Source: Desulfobulbus sp. (GTDB taxonomy: Bacteria; Desulfobacterota; Desulfobulbia; Desulfobulbales; Desulfobulbaceae). From it: a DNA stretch of 64,000 nucleotides. The stretch is taken from positions 1 to 64,000 of the forward strand of contig WQZH01000001.1 of NCBI GenBank assembly GCA_009780825.1. Direction: 5' to 3'. The notes under the pieces are model-generated. The model made no database searches and had not been told where the DNA came from. It saw only the letters and a list, made by a program, of their open reading frames with translations. Below, in pieces: positions 40,739-49,539 of the stretch (position 1 is the stretch's first letter; the number at the start of each line of letters is the position of its first letter). Position numbers and translations under genes: made by a program.

Positions 40739-43222
40739 ATGCCACCCACCCTTGCACCCAACGACCGCTACGACTTCAAAACCATCGAACAGCGCTGGCA
40801 ACGGCGCTGGGAAAAGGAGAAGACCTGGAAGGTCAGCCACTGCCCTAACCGTCCCAAATACTACGTGCTGGAGATGTTCCCCTATCCTTCCGGCCGCATC
40901 CACATGGGGCATGTGCGCAACTATTCCATCGGCGATGTCATCGCCCGCTACAAGCGCATGCAGGGCTTCAACGTCCTCCATCCCATGGGGTGGGACGCCT
41001 TTGGTCTGCCCGCCGAAAATGCGGCGATGAAACGCGGCATCCATCCCGCTGCCTGGACGTACGGCAACATCGACTACATGCGCGGCCAGCTCAAGGCCAT
41101 GGGGCTGAGCTACGACTGGGACCGCGAGCTGGCCACCTGCCGCCCTGACTACTACCGTTGGGAGCAGCAGCTTTTCCTCAAGATGCTGGCAAAGGGGCTG
41201 AGCTACCGCAAGGAGACCACGGTGAACTGGTGCGACGACTGCCAGACCGTGCTCGCCCGCGAGCAGGTCGTCGACGGCGCCTGCTGGCGCTGCGACCAGC
41301 CGGTCCTGCCGAAAACCATGTACGGCTGGTTTCTCAAGATCACCGATTATGCCGAGGAATTGCTGGCTGATCTGGACCAACTCACCGGATGGCCGGAAAA
41401 GGTGGTCGCCATGCAGCGCAACTGGATCGGCAAATCCACCGGTCTGGCCTGCGAGTTCAAGATCGAAGGCAGCGAACAGGCCATCACCATCTTCACCACC
41501 AGGCCGGACACCATCTTCGGCGTCACCTTCATGTCACTGGCCGTGGAACACCCCCTCATCGAGATGCTTGTGCAGGGTCAACCACAGGAGCAGGCGGTCC
41601 GGGCCTTTGTCCACGAGACCGCGCTCGCCAAGCAGCGGGCCAATCTCGACCAGGAACTCGACAAACAAGGCGTGTTCACCGGCGCCTACTGCATCAACCC
41701 CTTTACCGACGAACGGATACCGATCTATGTCGCCAACTTCGTGCTGATGGAATACGGAACCGGAGCGGTGATGGCCGTTCCGGCCCACGATCAGCGGGAT
41801 TTCGAGTTCGCCCGTACCTACGGCCTGCCCATCCGGGTTGTCGTGCAGCCGGAGGGCGATCCCCTCGATCCGGCGGCCATGACCGAAGCGGTCGATGGTC
41901 CAGGCGTGCTGGTGCATTCCGGCCCGTTTACCGGCATGGAATCGACCGCCGCCCAACAGGCGATCATCGCCGAAGCGCAGCGCCGGCAATTCGGCGCCCC
42001 CCATGTGACCTACCGGTTGCGCGATTGGGGCATATCCCGCCAGCGCTACTGGGGCGCGCCTATCCCGGTGATCCATTGCGATTGTTGTGGAATCGTGCCG
42101 GTCCCCGAATCCGATTTGCCCATCCTGCTCCCGGGAGCGGGCGATCCCAACGGCGGCCACAGTCCGTTGCATCAGCAACCCGACTTCATTGCCACGACCT
42201 GTCCGCGCTGCGGGCAACAGGCCCGGCGGGAGACCGACACCCTCGATACCTTCGTCGAATCGTCCTGGTACTTTGCCCGCTACACCAGCCCCACCCTCGA
42301 CAGCGCCCCCATCGACCAGGAGGCGGCCGCCTGCTGGCTGCCGGTCGACCAGTACATCGGCGGGGTCGAGCATGCCATTCTCCATCTGCTCTATGCCCGT
42401 TTTTTCACCAAGATGCTCCGCGATCTCGGCATCCTGAAGGTGGATGAGCCCTTTACCAACCTGCTCACCCAGGGCATGGTCATCAAGGATGGGGCAAAGA
42501 TGTCCAAATCAAAGGGCAATGTGGTCGATCCCAATGACCTGATCGAACAGTACGGCGCCGATACCGTCCGGTTGTTTTCCCTGTTCGCCGCCCCCCCGGA
42601 ACGGGATCTGGAATGGAATGCCCAGGGGGTGGAAGGGGCCTTTCGCTTTCTCAACCGGGTGTACCGGATCGTCACCACCCAGCATGCCTGCTTCGGTCAA
42701 ACGGCAACCGTCGATCTGTCCGCCCTCAACGCTTGCTCCAGGGCCCTGTACAGAAAAACGCACCAGACTATCAGACGGGTGACTGAATCCATCGAAAGCA
42801 ATTTCCACTTCAACACCGCCATCTCCGGTATCATGGAACTGGTCAATCTCGTGGCCTCGCCCGTTGACGAACCCATTGACGCCGTAGTGCTGCGCGAGGC
42901 CCTGGAAACCATCCTCACCCTGCTTTTTCCCATGGCGCCCCATTTCTGCGAGGAATTGTGGCAGATAACCGGCCACGAACAACCCCTGAACGACGCTTCC
43001 TGGCCCGCCTTCAATGCGGACGCGGCCAAAGAGGACGAAATCACCATCGTGGTTCAGGTGAACGGCAAGGTGCGGGGCAAACTGCTGGTCGCCGCTGACA
43101 CCGACGAGGCTGCTTTGCAACGGCTGGCCATGGACGAGGAGAAGGTCGCCAAGGTGCTTGCCGGGCAGAAACCGAAAAAAATCATCGTGGTGCCCAAGAA
43201 ACTCGTCAATATCGTTCTGTGA
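40739..43222 (+). CDS. leuS: Leucyl-tRNA synthetase
   Basis: An 827-residue class I synthetase charging tRNA-Leu. HIGH motif: [24 protein letters not shown] motif: [15 protein letters not shown]. The connective editing domain ([39 protein letters not shown]) that removes wrong amino acids is intact. The start at 40739 fits the family; earlier in-frame starts lie inside dnaB. lptE follows about 60 bases after the stop, as in other proteobacteria. Confidence 0.96.
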   Translation: MPPTLAPNDRYDFKTIEQRWQRRWEKEKTWKVSHCPNRPKYYVLEMFPYPSGRIHMGHVRNYSIGDVIARYKRMQGFNVLHPMGWDAFGLPAENAAMKRGIHPAAWTYGNIDYMRGQLKAMGLSYDWDRELATCRPDYYRWEQQLFLKMLAKGLSYRKETTVNWCDDCQTVLAREQVVDGACWRCDQPVLPKTMYGWFLKITDYAEELLADLDQLTGWPEKVVAMQRNWIGKSTGLACEFKIEGSEQAITIFTTRPDTIFGVTFMSLAVEHPLIEMLVQGQPQEQAVRAFVHETALAKQRANLDQELDKQGVFTGAYCINPFTDERIPIYVANFVLMEYGTGAVMAVPAHDQRDFEFARTYGLPIRVVVQPEGDPLDPAAMTEAVDGPGVLVHSGPFTGMESTAAQQAIIAEAQRRQFGAPHVTYRLRDWGISRQRYWGAPIPVIHCDCCGIVPVPESDLPILLPGAGDPNGGHSPLHQQPDFIATTCPRCGQQARRETDTLDTFVESSWYFARYTSPTLDSAPIDQEAAACWLPVDQYIGGVEHAILHLLYARFFTKMLRDLGILKVDEPFTNLLTQGMVIKDGAKMSKSKGNVVDPNDLIEQYGADTVRLFSLFAAPPERDLEWNAQGVEGAFRFLNRVYRIVTTQHACFGQTATVDLSALNACSRALYRKTHQTIRRVTESIESNFHFNTAISGIMELVNLVASPVDEPIDAVVLREALETILTLLFPMAPHFCEELWQITGHEQPLNDASWPAFNADAAKEDEITIVVQVNGKVRGKLLVAADTDEAALQRLAMDEEKVAKVLAGQKPKKIIVVPKKLVNIVL

Positions 43223-43282
43223 ACGATCGACTTTCCGCTTCTCTCACCGCCGCTGTCATGATGGCGAACACAAGGGGTAATC

Positions 43283-43828
43283 ATGCTGAAACGCACTTGC
43301 TTGCCGTGGAACTTACTGCTGATCGGCACGCTTCTGTTGGGCGGCTGCGGCTATTTCTTCCCCAACGTATACGAAGGCCCGCATCAGACCATCTCCATGC
43401 CGGCCTGGAAGAATCGCACCAACAAGCTGGAACTCGACATGCAGATCTATCAATCCCTGGCCCGCTGGTTCCAGAAATCGAACTCCGTCAAACTGGTCAG
43501 AGATAAGGGCGGGACAGCTGACCTGATCCTGACCGGAGAGATCGTGTCCATCGATCTGCCCAGCGTGAGTTGGAACACCATCTCCGATGTCACCAGCACT
43601 CAAGTCAAGCTCATTGTCCGTTACACCCTCAAGGATCGGGCAACCGGCAAAGCGCTCTGGGAGGTGTCGGACAAGCTCTATTCGGCCGACTACTCGGTTT
43701 CGACGGCCAGCGCGGCGGCGGACGAGGCGGCCCTGACCAAGATCATCGACGACCTGTCCGAGGACATCTATGTCGGTGCCCTCAGAAAAATACGAAAGAA
43801 ACAGCTCCAGCCCCAAGCCACGCATTGA
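43283..43828 (+). CDS. lptE: LPS-assembly lipoprotein LptE
   Basis: A 181-residue lipoprotein with lipobox LLLGGC near residue 22, which would be acylated and sent to the outer membrane. The mature part (PHQTISMPAWKNRTNKLELD, SVKLVRDKGGTADLILTGEI) fits the LptE fold that plugs LptD during LPS insertion. Gene order leuS-lptE is widely conserved and supports the call. Sequence conservation in this family is low, so the assignment leans on context. Confidence 0.8.
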   Translation: MLKRTCLPWNLLLIGTLLLGGCGYFFPNVYEGPHQTISMPAWKNRTNKLELDMQIYQSLARWFQKSNSVKLVRDKGGTADLILTGEIVSIDLPSVSWNTISDVTSTQVKLIVRYTLKDRATGKALWEVSDKLYSADYSVSTASAAADEAALTKIIDDLSEDIYVGALRKIRKKQLQPQATH

Positions 43829-43895
43829 TGCCCTTTATGCCCTCTCCCAGACACCTCGGACGCTCCTGCCAGGGTGCCTGGGCTTGTTTTCTGCT

Positions 43896-44870
43896 ATGCA
43901 CCCACTCTCTTTGCCAGGTTTTCCTCCGCTCACCGTCGGCCCGCTGCGCCTTGCCTCTTCGCTGATCCTGGCCCCCCTGGCCGGGCACACCGATCTGCCC
44001 TTTCGGCTCCTCTGCCGTGAATCCGGCGCGGCCCTCTGTGTTTCCGAGATGATCAGCTGCCATGGCCTGGTCTTTGAGCAGGGCAAAACCCACGACCTGT
44101 TGCGCACCGTGCCCCAGGAGCGTCCCTTCGCGGTCCAACTGTTCGGCGGCGACCCCGAAATCATGGCACGGGCGGCGGCTATCGTCACCAGCCTGCCGGT
44201 GGATCTGATCGACATCAATATGGGATGCCCGGTGCGCAAGGTGGTCAAAAAAGGATACGGCGCCGCCCTGATGAAGGACCCTCATCGGGCCGAAGCCATC
44301 ATCCGGGCGGTGTGCGCCCGTACTTCCCTGCCGGTGACGGTGAAATTCCGGAGCGGCTGGAGCGACGAGCATATCATCGCCCCGGAATTCGCCGCCATGG
44401 CCGAAGAGGCTGGAGCGGCGGCGGCCGTCATCCATGGACGCACCTGGGCCCAGGGGTTCGGCGGCAAGGCGGATTGGGGCGTGATCAGGGAGGTGAAGAA
44501 CGCCGTATCGATTCCGGTAATCGGCAACGGCGATGTGCTCACCCGTGCCGACGGTAGGGCCATGATGGCGGCAACAGGGTGCGACGGCGTGATGGTCGGC
44601 CGGGGAGCGCTCGGCAATCCCTGGCTGTTCGGACCGGACGACCGCCCGGTCTCGTTGGCCGGACGGATGCCGGTGATCATGCGGTATCTGCAGTTGGCTC
44701 AACAGTTTCTTCCGCTGCCCAAGGTGCTTTTCAAGGTGAAGAACCAGACGGCCAAACTGCTCACCGGCTTAAGTGGGGCGGCCAGTATGCGGCAGGCGCT
44801 CTACGGATGCGACAGCATTGAGGCGATAGCGGCGGTGCTGCACGACCAGCACGCCGGCGAAGAGAGGTAG
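43896..44870 (+). CDS. dusB: tRNA-dihydrouridine synthase, DusB type
   Basis: A 324-residue FMN enzyme that reduces uridines in tRNA. Family features: LILAPLAGHTDLPFRLLCRE, VQLFGGDPE, INMGCPVRKVVKKGYGAALM (with the active-site cysteine region), and GDGVMVGRGALGNPWLF. The ATG at 43896 is chosen because residues before it are not family-like and overlap lptE. It ends four bases before the convergent Sel1 gene. Confidence 0.9.
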   Translation: MHPLSLPGFPPLTVGPLRLASSLILAPLAGHTDLPFRLLCRESGAALCVSEMISCHGLVFEQGKTHDLLRTVPQERPFAVQLFGGDPEIMARAAAIVTSLPVDLIDINMGCPVRKVVKKGYGAALMKDPHRAEAIIRAVCARTSLPVTVKFRSGWSDEHIIAPEFAAMAEEAGAAAAVIHGRTWAQGFGGKADWGVIREVKNAVSIPVIGNGDVLTRADGRAMMAATGCDGVMVGRGALGNPWLFGPDDRPVSLAGRMPVIMRYLQLAQQFLPLPKVLFKVKNQTAKLLTGLSGAASMRQALYGCDSIEAIAAVLHDQHAGEER

Positions 44871-44873
44871 ATC

Positions 44874-45692
44874 CTACTTGCGCGGCTGGGCAGGCGGTTC
44901 CGGGGCGATCGGTTTCGGCGCCGCCATGTTTTCCACCTGGCGGTAGAGTTGCAGCGACAGGCCTTGCGCCCGGTTCAGTTCTTCCCAGGACATATCCATC
45001 ATCAGGCTGTTGCGGTTGATGGCGGCGGTCGTATTGCCACGGCTGGCAGCCAGAGAATACCAGGCATAGCCTTTGGCCCGGTCGATATCGGTGCCGGTAC
45101 CGGAAGCATACATCAGTCCCGTATTGGCCTGCGCCATGGCATCCCCCTGAAAGGCCGCCTTTTCGTAAAGGACCAGGGCTTTTTTATAATCACGTTCGCC
45201 CCCGAGCCCGTTGTAGTACAGATAGGCAAGATCGTTCTGGGCGGCGAGGTTTCCATTCTCGGCGGCCCCGGTCAACCATCTCTTGGCCTCGAGAAAATTC
45301 TGCGGCACGGTGCTGCCCCGCAGGTACATGCCGCCGATGATGGCCAGGGATTCGGGGGAGGTCTTGCCCTGCTCCGCCGCCATGAGCAGCCATTTAAAGC
45401 CGCCGCGCTTGTCCGGATCGGTTCCCTGCCCCTGGTACAGCATGCCGCCGGTCACGAACTGCGCCTCGGCATCGCCCCGTTCCGCCGCCTGCCGATACAG
45501 TTGCAGGGCCAGGGTATAGTTGACCTGCTGGTTCATCCCGTAATAGGCACGGTACGCCTGCGCCTTGAGGCGGCGGGCCGTCTCGTCCTCATCGTTGGCG
45601 CGCGCGCCGCACAGCCCTGCCAGCAACAGGCAATACACCACCACGACTACCGGCAACATGGTCTGGAAGATCACTCGACGATGCAACAACAC
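44874..45692 (-). CDS. Secreted Sel1-repeat protein
   Basis: A 272-residue protein with a Sec signal (MLPVVVVVYCLLLAGLCGARA from residue 12) followed by about five Sel1/TPR-like repeats (LYRQAAERGDAEAQFVTGGM, LYEKAAFQGDAMAQANTGLM, AYAWYSLAASRGNTTAAINR). Sel1 repeats are scaffolds for protein binding. The C-terminal tail is Pro/Lys-rich. Nothing in the neighbourhood reveals the partner. Confidence 0.82.
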   Translation of the reverse strand: MLLHRRVIFQTMLPVVVVVYCLLLAGLCGARANDEDETARRLKAQAYRAYYGMNQQVNYTLALQLYRQAAERGDAEAQFVTGGMLYQGQGTDPDKRGGFKWLLMAAEQGKTSPESLAIIGGMYLRGSTVPQNFLEAKRWLTGAAENGNLAAQNDLAYLYYNGLGGERDYKKALVLYEKAAFQGDAMAQANTGLMYASGTGTDIDRAKGYAWYSLAASRGNTTAAINRNSLMMDMSWEELNRAQGLSLQLYRQVENMAAPKPIAPEPPAQPRK

Positions 45693-46027
45693 GCGGGCCT
45701 CCTGCGTCCTGACGACACGATTCCATGGTCTCCTGCACGATGGTGCGCAAGGGGCATTGATTCCATTTCCATTGCGACAGCGCCGGATGTTTCCGGCTCA
45801 TTTCGGCCAGCGCAGCGGGCGGTGGCCGGACAAGAAGCCAACCCGCCGAAGTTGCATCATGGCTTAAGATTGCTCTCGGCGGTCGAAATGACGCATCGCC
45901 TCTGCCAAATCTCGCTGTGCGGATCACAGCTTGCCTGATTGGAAAATGGAATTGATTCCGTGTTTACCCGCAACGACAGGAATGTTCAAGGCAAGAAACA
46001 AAACGCCATCTGAGCGGCCTGACGTCT
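45693..46027. other. Intergenic region with a possible repeat fragment
   Basis: The 335 bases between the Sel1 gene and the VWA gene contain no gene. Around 45870-45885 is GGTCGAAATGACG, like one end of the element at 34043, but no second inverted end in a comparable position is visible. Confidence 0.35.
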
Positions 46028-48286
46028 TCAACTGGTCAGGGCCCGGTAGATTTCCGACATTCGAGCCGGCAACTTCCTGATCTGGTCGATGAAGATGTAA
46101 CTGACCTCGCCGTACATATGCGCCATGTACGCATGGGCTTGGCGGTCGATGGTGATGCAGAAGGGATGAATGCCCCTGGCCTTGGCTTCCAGAAGGGCAT
46201 GGCGGGTATCCTCGATGGCGTAATCGCCCTTGTAGTCGTCATAATCCTCGGGTTTGCCGTCGGACAGCACGATCAGCAGACGGACCTTGGCCTCCACCCG
46301 GGCAAAAAGCGAGGTCATGTGCCGGATGGCCAGCGCCATGCGGGTGTATTCCCTCGGACCAATGGCGCTGATCCGCTGGCGGACCGTCTGGCTGTACGGC
46401 TCATCCATCCGCTTGACCGGGAAGACTTCGCAGCGCAGCCTCCGCATGCCAGAAAAACCGTAAATGGCATAGCGGTCGTCCAGCATCTCCATGGCTTCGC
46501 AGATGAGGACCAGCGCCTCCTTGATCGACTGTCCGACCCAGCCGGATGTGGAGTTGGACATATCCACCAGAAAGACGGCGGCAATGTCGCGGTGATCCCT
46601 CGCCAGGCGGATGAAGAGCCGGTCCGAGGGAGGCTGGCCGGCGACACTGTCGGCCAGGGATTCCACCAGCCCGTCGAAATCGATATCAACGCCATCCCGC
46701 TGCCGCCGGACAAACCGTTCGCCGGTTTGCAGCAGTTCGAATTGATGGCGCAGGCGGCGGATCTGGCCCCGGTACTGTTTGAGCGTCTGCTCGACAAAGG
46801 CGTTCTGTACCGGCTGCACTTCCTTTTCGTTGACCACGCACCACTTTTTCCTGAACCCCTTGCGCCGGTAGTCCCATTCGTCGTAAACCACGTGCTCGGC
46901 CATCCCTTCTCCCTTCCTGCCGCCGGCATGCGGACCGCGGGCGGCAGCACAACCCGCTTTGCCTCCAGTGGCGCTGACCGTCTGCTCGATCATTCGGGTC
47001 GAACCGTGCTCCTGGGGTGGATTGAGCGCCGGCGCAGCCATCTCGCTGATGTCGATCTGCTGGCTCTGGGACTGCATGAAGGGGGGCAACTGCTCCCAGG
47101 CATGTTCCGGCTCCATGATCAGGGCGGCATCATACCCTCGTCCGCCATCGTTGCCGGACTGCGGATCGACATCGATCTTCCCGCGCACCGCGGGAAGGGA
47201 TGCGGCATATGCCTGCATCATCCGCACTTCCTTGTCTGCCTGTTGCTTCATGCCCAGATTGCGCATTTCCTGGAGTCTGAAGACTCCCTGAAAAATCAAC
47301 GGATTGGTGCCCGCCAAATGCTCTTCTGGCGATAAAAGCGGCATCAACTCGCGGACAGCCTCCAGACTGGCCGAGTTGTCGATGGATTGCCCCGAATATT
47401 GGCGCAGCAGGGCCGTCGCCTGGTCCACCAGGGCGGAGTGATTTTCAGCAGGCCATTGGTCGCGCAGCAATCCCCGTTGCATCCAATCCAGCACATTGAG
47501 CGCAGAGGCCCCATCGCCGGACAGCGGCAGGCGTGGCAGCAGCGGTGTTGCCGCCCGCATCAATCCCGGCAATTCCCGGCGCAGAAAAGAGAGCATCCGG
47601 CCGGTCTCCAACAGGTGGAACAGCCGGCGGGCACTGTCCGGCGGCTGAAATTCCGAGAAAAAACAATCCAGGGGATGGGCGCTTTTCCGATGCAGCTTGA
47701 GAAAGCGGGGGGCGGCGAACATTCCGGCGGCAAGGCTCGCCCATTGGAAAGAAGCCATCAGTTTGTAGAGAAGAAAGTTCTCCTCATGTTCGACGAATAC
47801 ACCGATCTCGCCGGGCAGGAAGATGGCTTGCGAATCGGTGGCGGCCTCGGCCGCGGCGAGCAATGGCAGTTCGCGGCCGGCTAGGCCGTTGACGTAGGGT
47901 TGCAGCCGGGACCGGACATCGGTCAGGCGCAGGCAGCCCTGACCGCGCAACTGCCGGGCGAACTGCTGGTCGACATCGGCCATGAACAACTGGGCGCCGG
48001 CCAGTCCGCCGGTTTCATAACGGTCGAGCAGGGTGTGCACCCATAAGGAGAGCTCATCCAGCGCCAGATGGCAGAGGGCCGGACCGGCAGCGGAGAGGTA
48101 CGCAAAGCACAGGGCGTGCGAGACCGGCCAGATAGCGGGAACCTGCGCGAAAATCTCCTCCAGGCAGGCGGAGTCGCTCTCAACCAGCGGGCTGAGCGCG
48201 TCCTCCACATCCCATTCGTTGGGCAGGCTGGGGGCGACCAGTTGGTAAAATTTTTCTTTGAGGCCTTCGAGATCCATGGAGATCAA
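46028..48286 (-). CDS. NorD/CbbO-like VWA-domain protein
   Basis: A 752-residue protein with a C-terminal von Willebrand A domain: the metal site begins FLVDMSNSTSG (DxSxS form) and continues LIVLSDGKPEDYDDYKGDYA. With the AAA+ partner encoded immediately upstream (four-base overlap), it forms a NorQ/NorD or CbbQ/CbbO-type pair, known to activate nitric oxide reductase or Rubisco by remodelling them. Neither client is encoded here. The N-terminal 500 residues are helical and less conserved; they presumably recognise the client. Confidence 0.85.
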   Translation of the reverse strand: MISMDLEGLKEKFYQLVAPSLPNEWDVEDALSPLVESDSACLEEIFAQVPAIWPVSHALCFAYLSAAGPALCHLALDELSLWVHTLLDRYETGGLAGAQLFMADVDQQFARQLRGQGCLRLTDVRSRLQPYVNGLAGRELPLLAAAEAATDSQAIFLPGEIGVFVEHEENFLLYKLMASFQWASLAAGMFAAPRFLKLHRKSAHPLDCFFSEFQPPDSARRLFHLLETGRMLSFLRRELPGLMRAATPLLPRLPLSGDGASALNVLDWMQRGLLRDQWPAENHSALVDQATALLRQYSGQSIDNSASLEAVRELMPLLSPEEHLAGTNPLIFQGVFRLQEMRNLGMKQQADKEVRMMQAYAASLPAVRGKIDVDPQSGNDGGRGYDAALIMEPEHAWEQLPPFMQSQSQQIDISEMAAPALNPPQEHGSTRMIEQTVSATGGKAGCAAARGPHAGGRKGEGMAEHVVYDEWDYRRKGFRKKWCVVNEKEVQPVQNAFVEQTLKQYRGQIRRLRHQFELLQTGERFVRRQRDGVDIDFDGLVESLADSVAGQPPSDRLFIRLARDHRDIAAVFLVDMSNSTSGWVGQSIKEALVLICEAMEMLDDRYAIYGFSGMRRLRCEVFPVKRMDEPYSQTVRQRISAIGPREYTRMALAIRHMTSLFARVEAKVRLLIVLSDGKPEDYDDYKGDYAIEDTRHALLEAKARGIHPFCITIDRQAHAYMAHMYGEVSYIFIDQIRKLPARMSEIYRALTS

Positions 48287-49095
48287 AAAAGCGAGGAAAC
48301 CATCTCGTCCAAGGCGGCCAACAACTCCCGGTCGTCGGTGAGCGCCTCGCTGATGGCGGCGCGGCAGGCGGTCTTGATCGGAATGGACCGGCCGATCAGT
48401 TTGCCGGCCTGAATGAGGAGCCGGGTGGAGGCTCCTTCGGCCAGGCCGGAATCCTTGAGTCCACGGGTCATCCCGGCCAGCTTGACCAGGGACTTGGCCA
48501 GTTCCGGCTCCAGATGTCCTTCCCGGCAGACGATTGCAACCTCCTTGTCCGCAGACGGATAGTCAAAGGACAGGACGACAAACCGCTGCCGGGTCGAGGC
48601 CTTGAGATCTTTGAGCACGCTCTGGTAGCCGGGGTTGTAGGACACCGCCAGCATGAATTCAGGCGGAGCGGTCAGCAGTTCCCCTCGCTTCTCGATGGGA
48701 AGCTGGCGCCGGTCGTCGGCCAGAGGGTGGATCACCACGGTGGTATCTTTGCGCGCCTCGACGATTTCGTCCAAATAGCAGATGGCTCCGGCCCTGACCG
48801 CCAAGGTCAGCGGCCCGTCGGTCCAGACCGCCTCCCCGGCGCTGATCAGATAACGGCCCACCAGATCGGAGGTGGAAAGATCGTCATGGCAGGACACCGT
48901 GACCAGGGGCCGCTGGAGCCGCCAGGCCAGATATTGCATGAAGCGGGTTTTCCCGCAGCCGGTCGGTCCCTTGAGCAAGAGCGGCGAGCCGTCATGGTAT
49001 GCCGCCTCGGCGATGGCCAATTCATCGCCGATGGCCAGATAGTATGGTTCTTCCTCGATCCTGAACTCGTCGATGCGCATCTGTCGTCCTGCCAT
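48283..49095 (-). CDS. MoxR-type AAA+ ATPase, NorQ/CbbQ-like
   Basis: A 270-residue AAA+ ATPase from the start chosen. Walker A is LLKGPTGCGKTRFMQYLAW, Walker B AICYLDEIVEARKDTTVV, and the later STRQRFVVLSFDYP arginine region and the C-terminal CbbQ domain follow. AAGGGG lies before ATG 49095 (MAGRQMRIDEF), so I prefer it to an earlier start at 49125 or 49188. It is the first gene of the AAA-VWA pair. The client protein is unknown. Confidence 0.87.
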   Translation of the reverse strand: MAGRQMRIDEFRIEEEPYYLAIGDELAIAEAAYHDGSPLLLKGPTGCGKTRFMQYLAWRLQRPLVTVSCHDDLSTSDLVGRYLISAGEAVWTDGPLTLAVRAGAICYLDEIVEARKDTTVVIHPLADDRRQLPIEKRGELLTAPPEFMLAVSYNPGYQSVLKDLKASTRQRFVVLSFDYPSADKEVAIVCREGHLEPELAKSLVKLAGMTRGLKDSGLAEGASTRLLIQAGKLIGRSIPIKTACRAAISEALTDDRELLAALDEMVSSLF

Positions 49096-49204
49096 GTCCT
49101 GCCCCTTAAAAAGACTTCTCGTCATTTGATGTGAAGTTAATGCATAGTGTATAGGTTGGGGTGAGTTTGTGAACCCCAACGCCATCACCGTTCCCCAACG
49201 GAGG

Positions 49205-49345
49205 AGTCATCGCTCGCCCCTGCTGCCCAATCCTGCGACAGAAAGCCTTGGCGGATATAATTATGGATCGAGTGTACGGCCATTCTGAAGCCCGCACCAC
49301 ATATCCATGTTTGACCGGGTTGATGTGAACGTAATCCATGTATCG
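49205..49345 (-). pseudogene. Fragment of a REP-associated (RAYT/Y1) transposase
   Basis: The minus strand reads RYMDYVHINPVKHGYVVRAS then EWPYTRSI in one frame, followed after a shift by HNYIRQGFLSQDWAAG. This is the recognisable C-terminal end of RAYT-type Y1 transposases (HxNPVKHG, then WPYSS, then a DW tail). The catalytic His-x-His region and tyrosine are missing. It is a decayed remnant with at least one frameshift, located just upstream of the AAA+ gene. Confidence 0.7.
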
Positions 49346-49539
49346 CTACATTCTGGTAGTGTGCTACGATACGCCAACCTGTTATAATCCCCCAAAAGAG
49401 TCCCCTACTTTTCAGAGTATTGAAAAACTCCAACACCAGGCATTGACGGCACAATATGCGGAACGGTTTACCGACGAGTTGCTACATATTGTATACTAGA
49501 GAGCACTAAAAACCCTTTTTCAACATCCTGCTAGGGAAA
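49346..49539. other. Short intergenic stretch before the DUF4173 gene
   Basis: About 190 AT-richer bases. GTATCG and CGATAC half-repeats at 49340-49375 may belong to the RAYT remnant. TGTATACT near 49490 could be an extended -10 for the DUF4173 gene, but no convincing -35 is present. Confidence 0.35.

Noticed and set aside
45870-45885. Possible second copy of the MITE-like element
   Set aside because: Only one end-like stretch is visible and no paired inverted end, so it may be chance.
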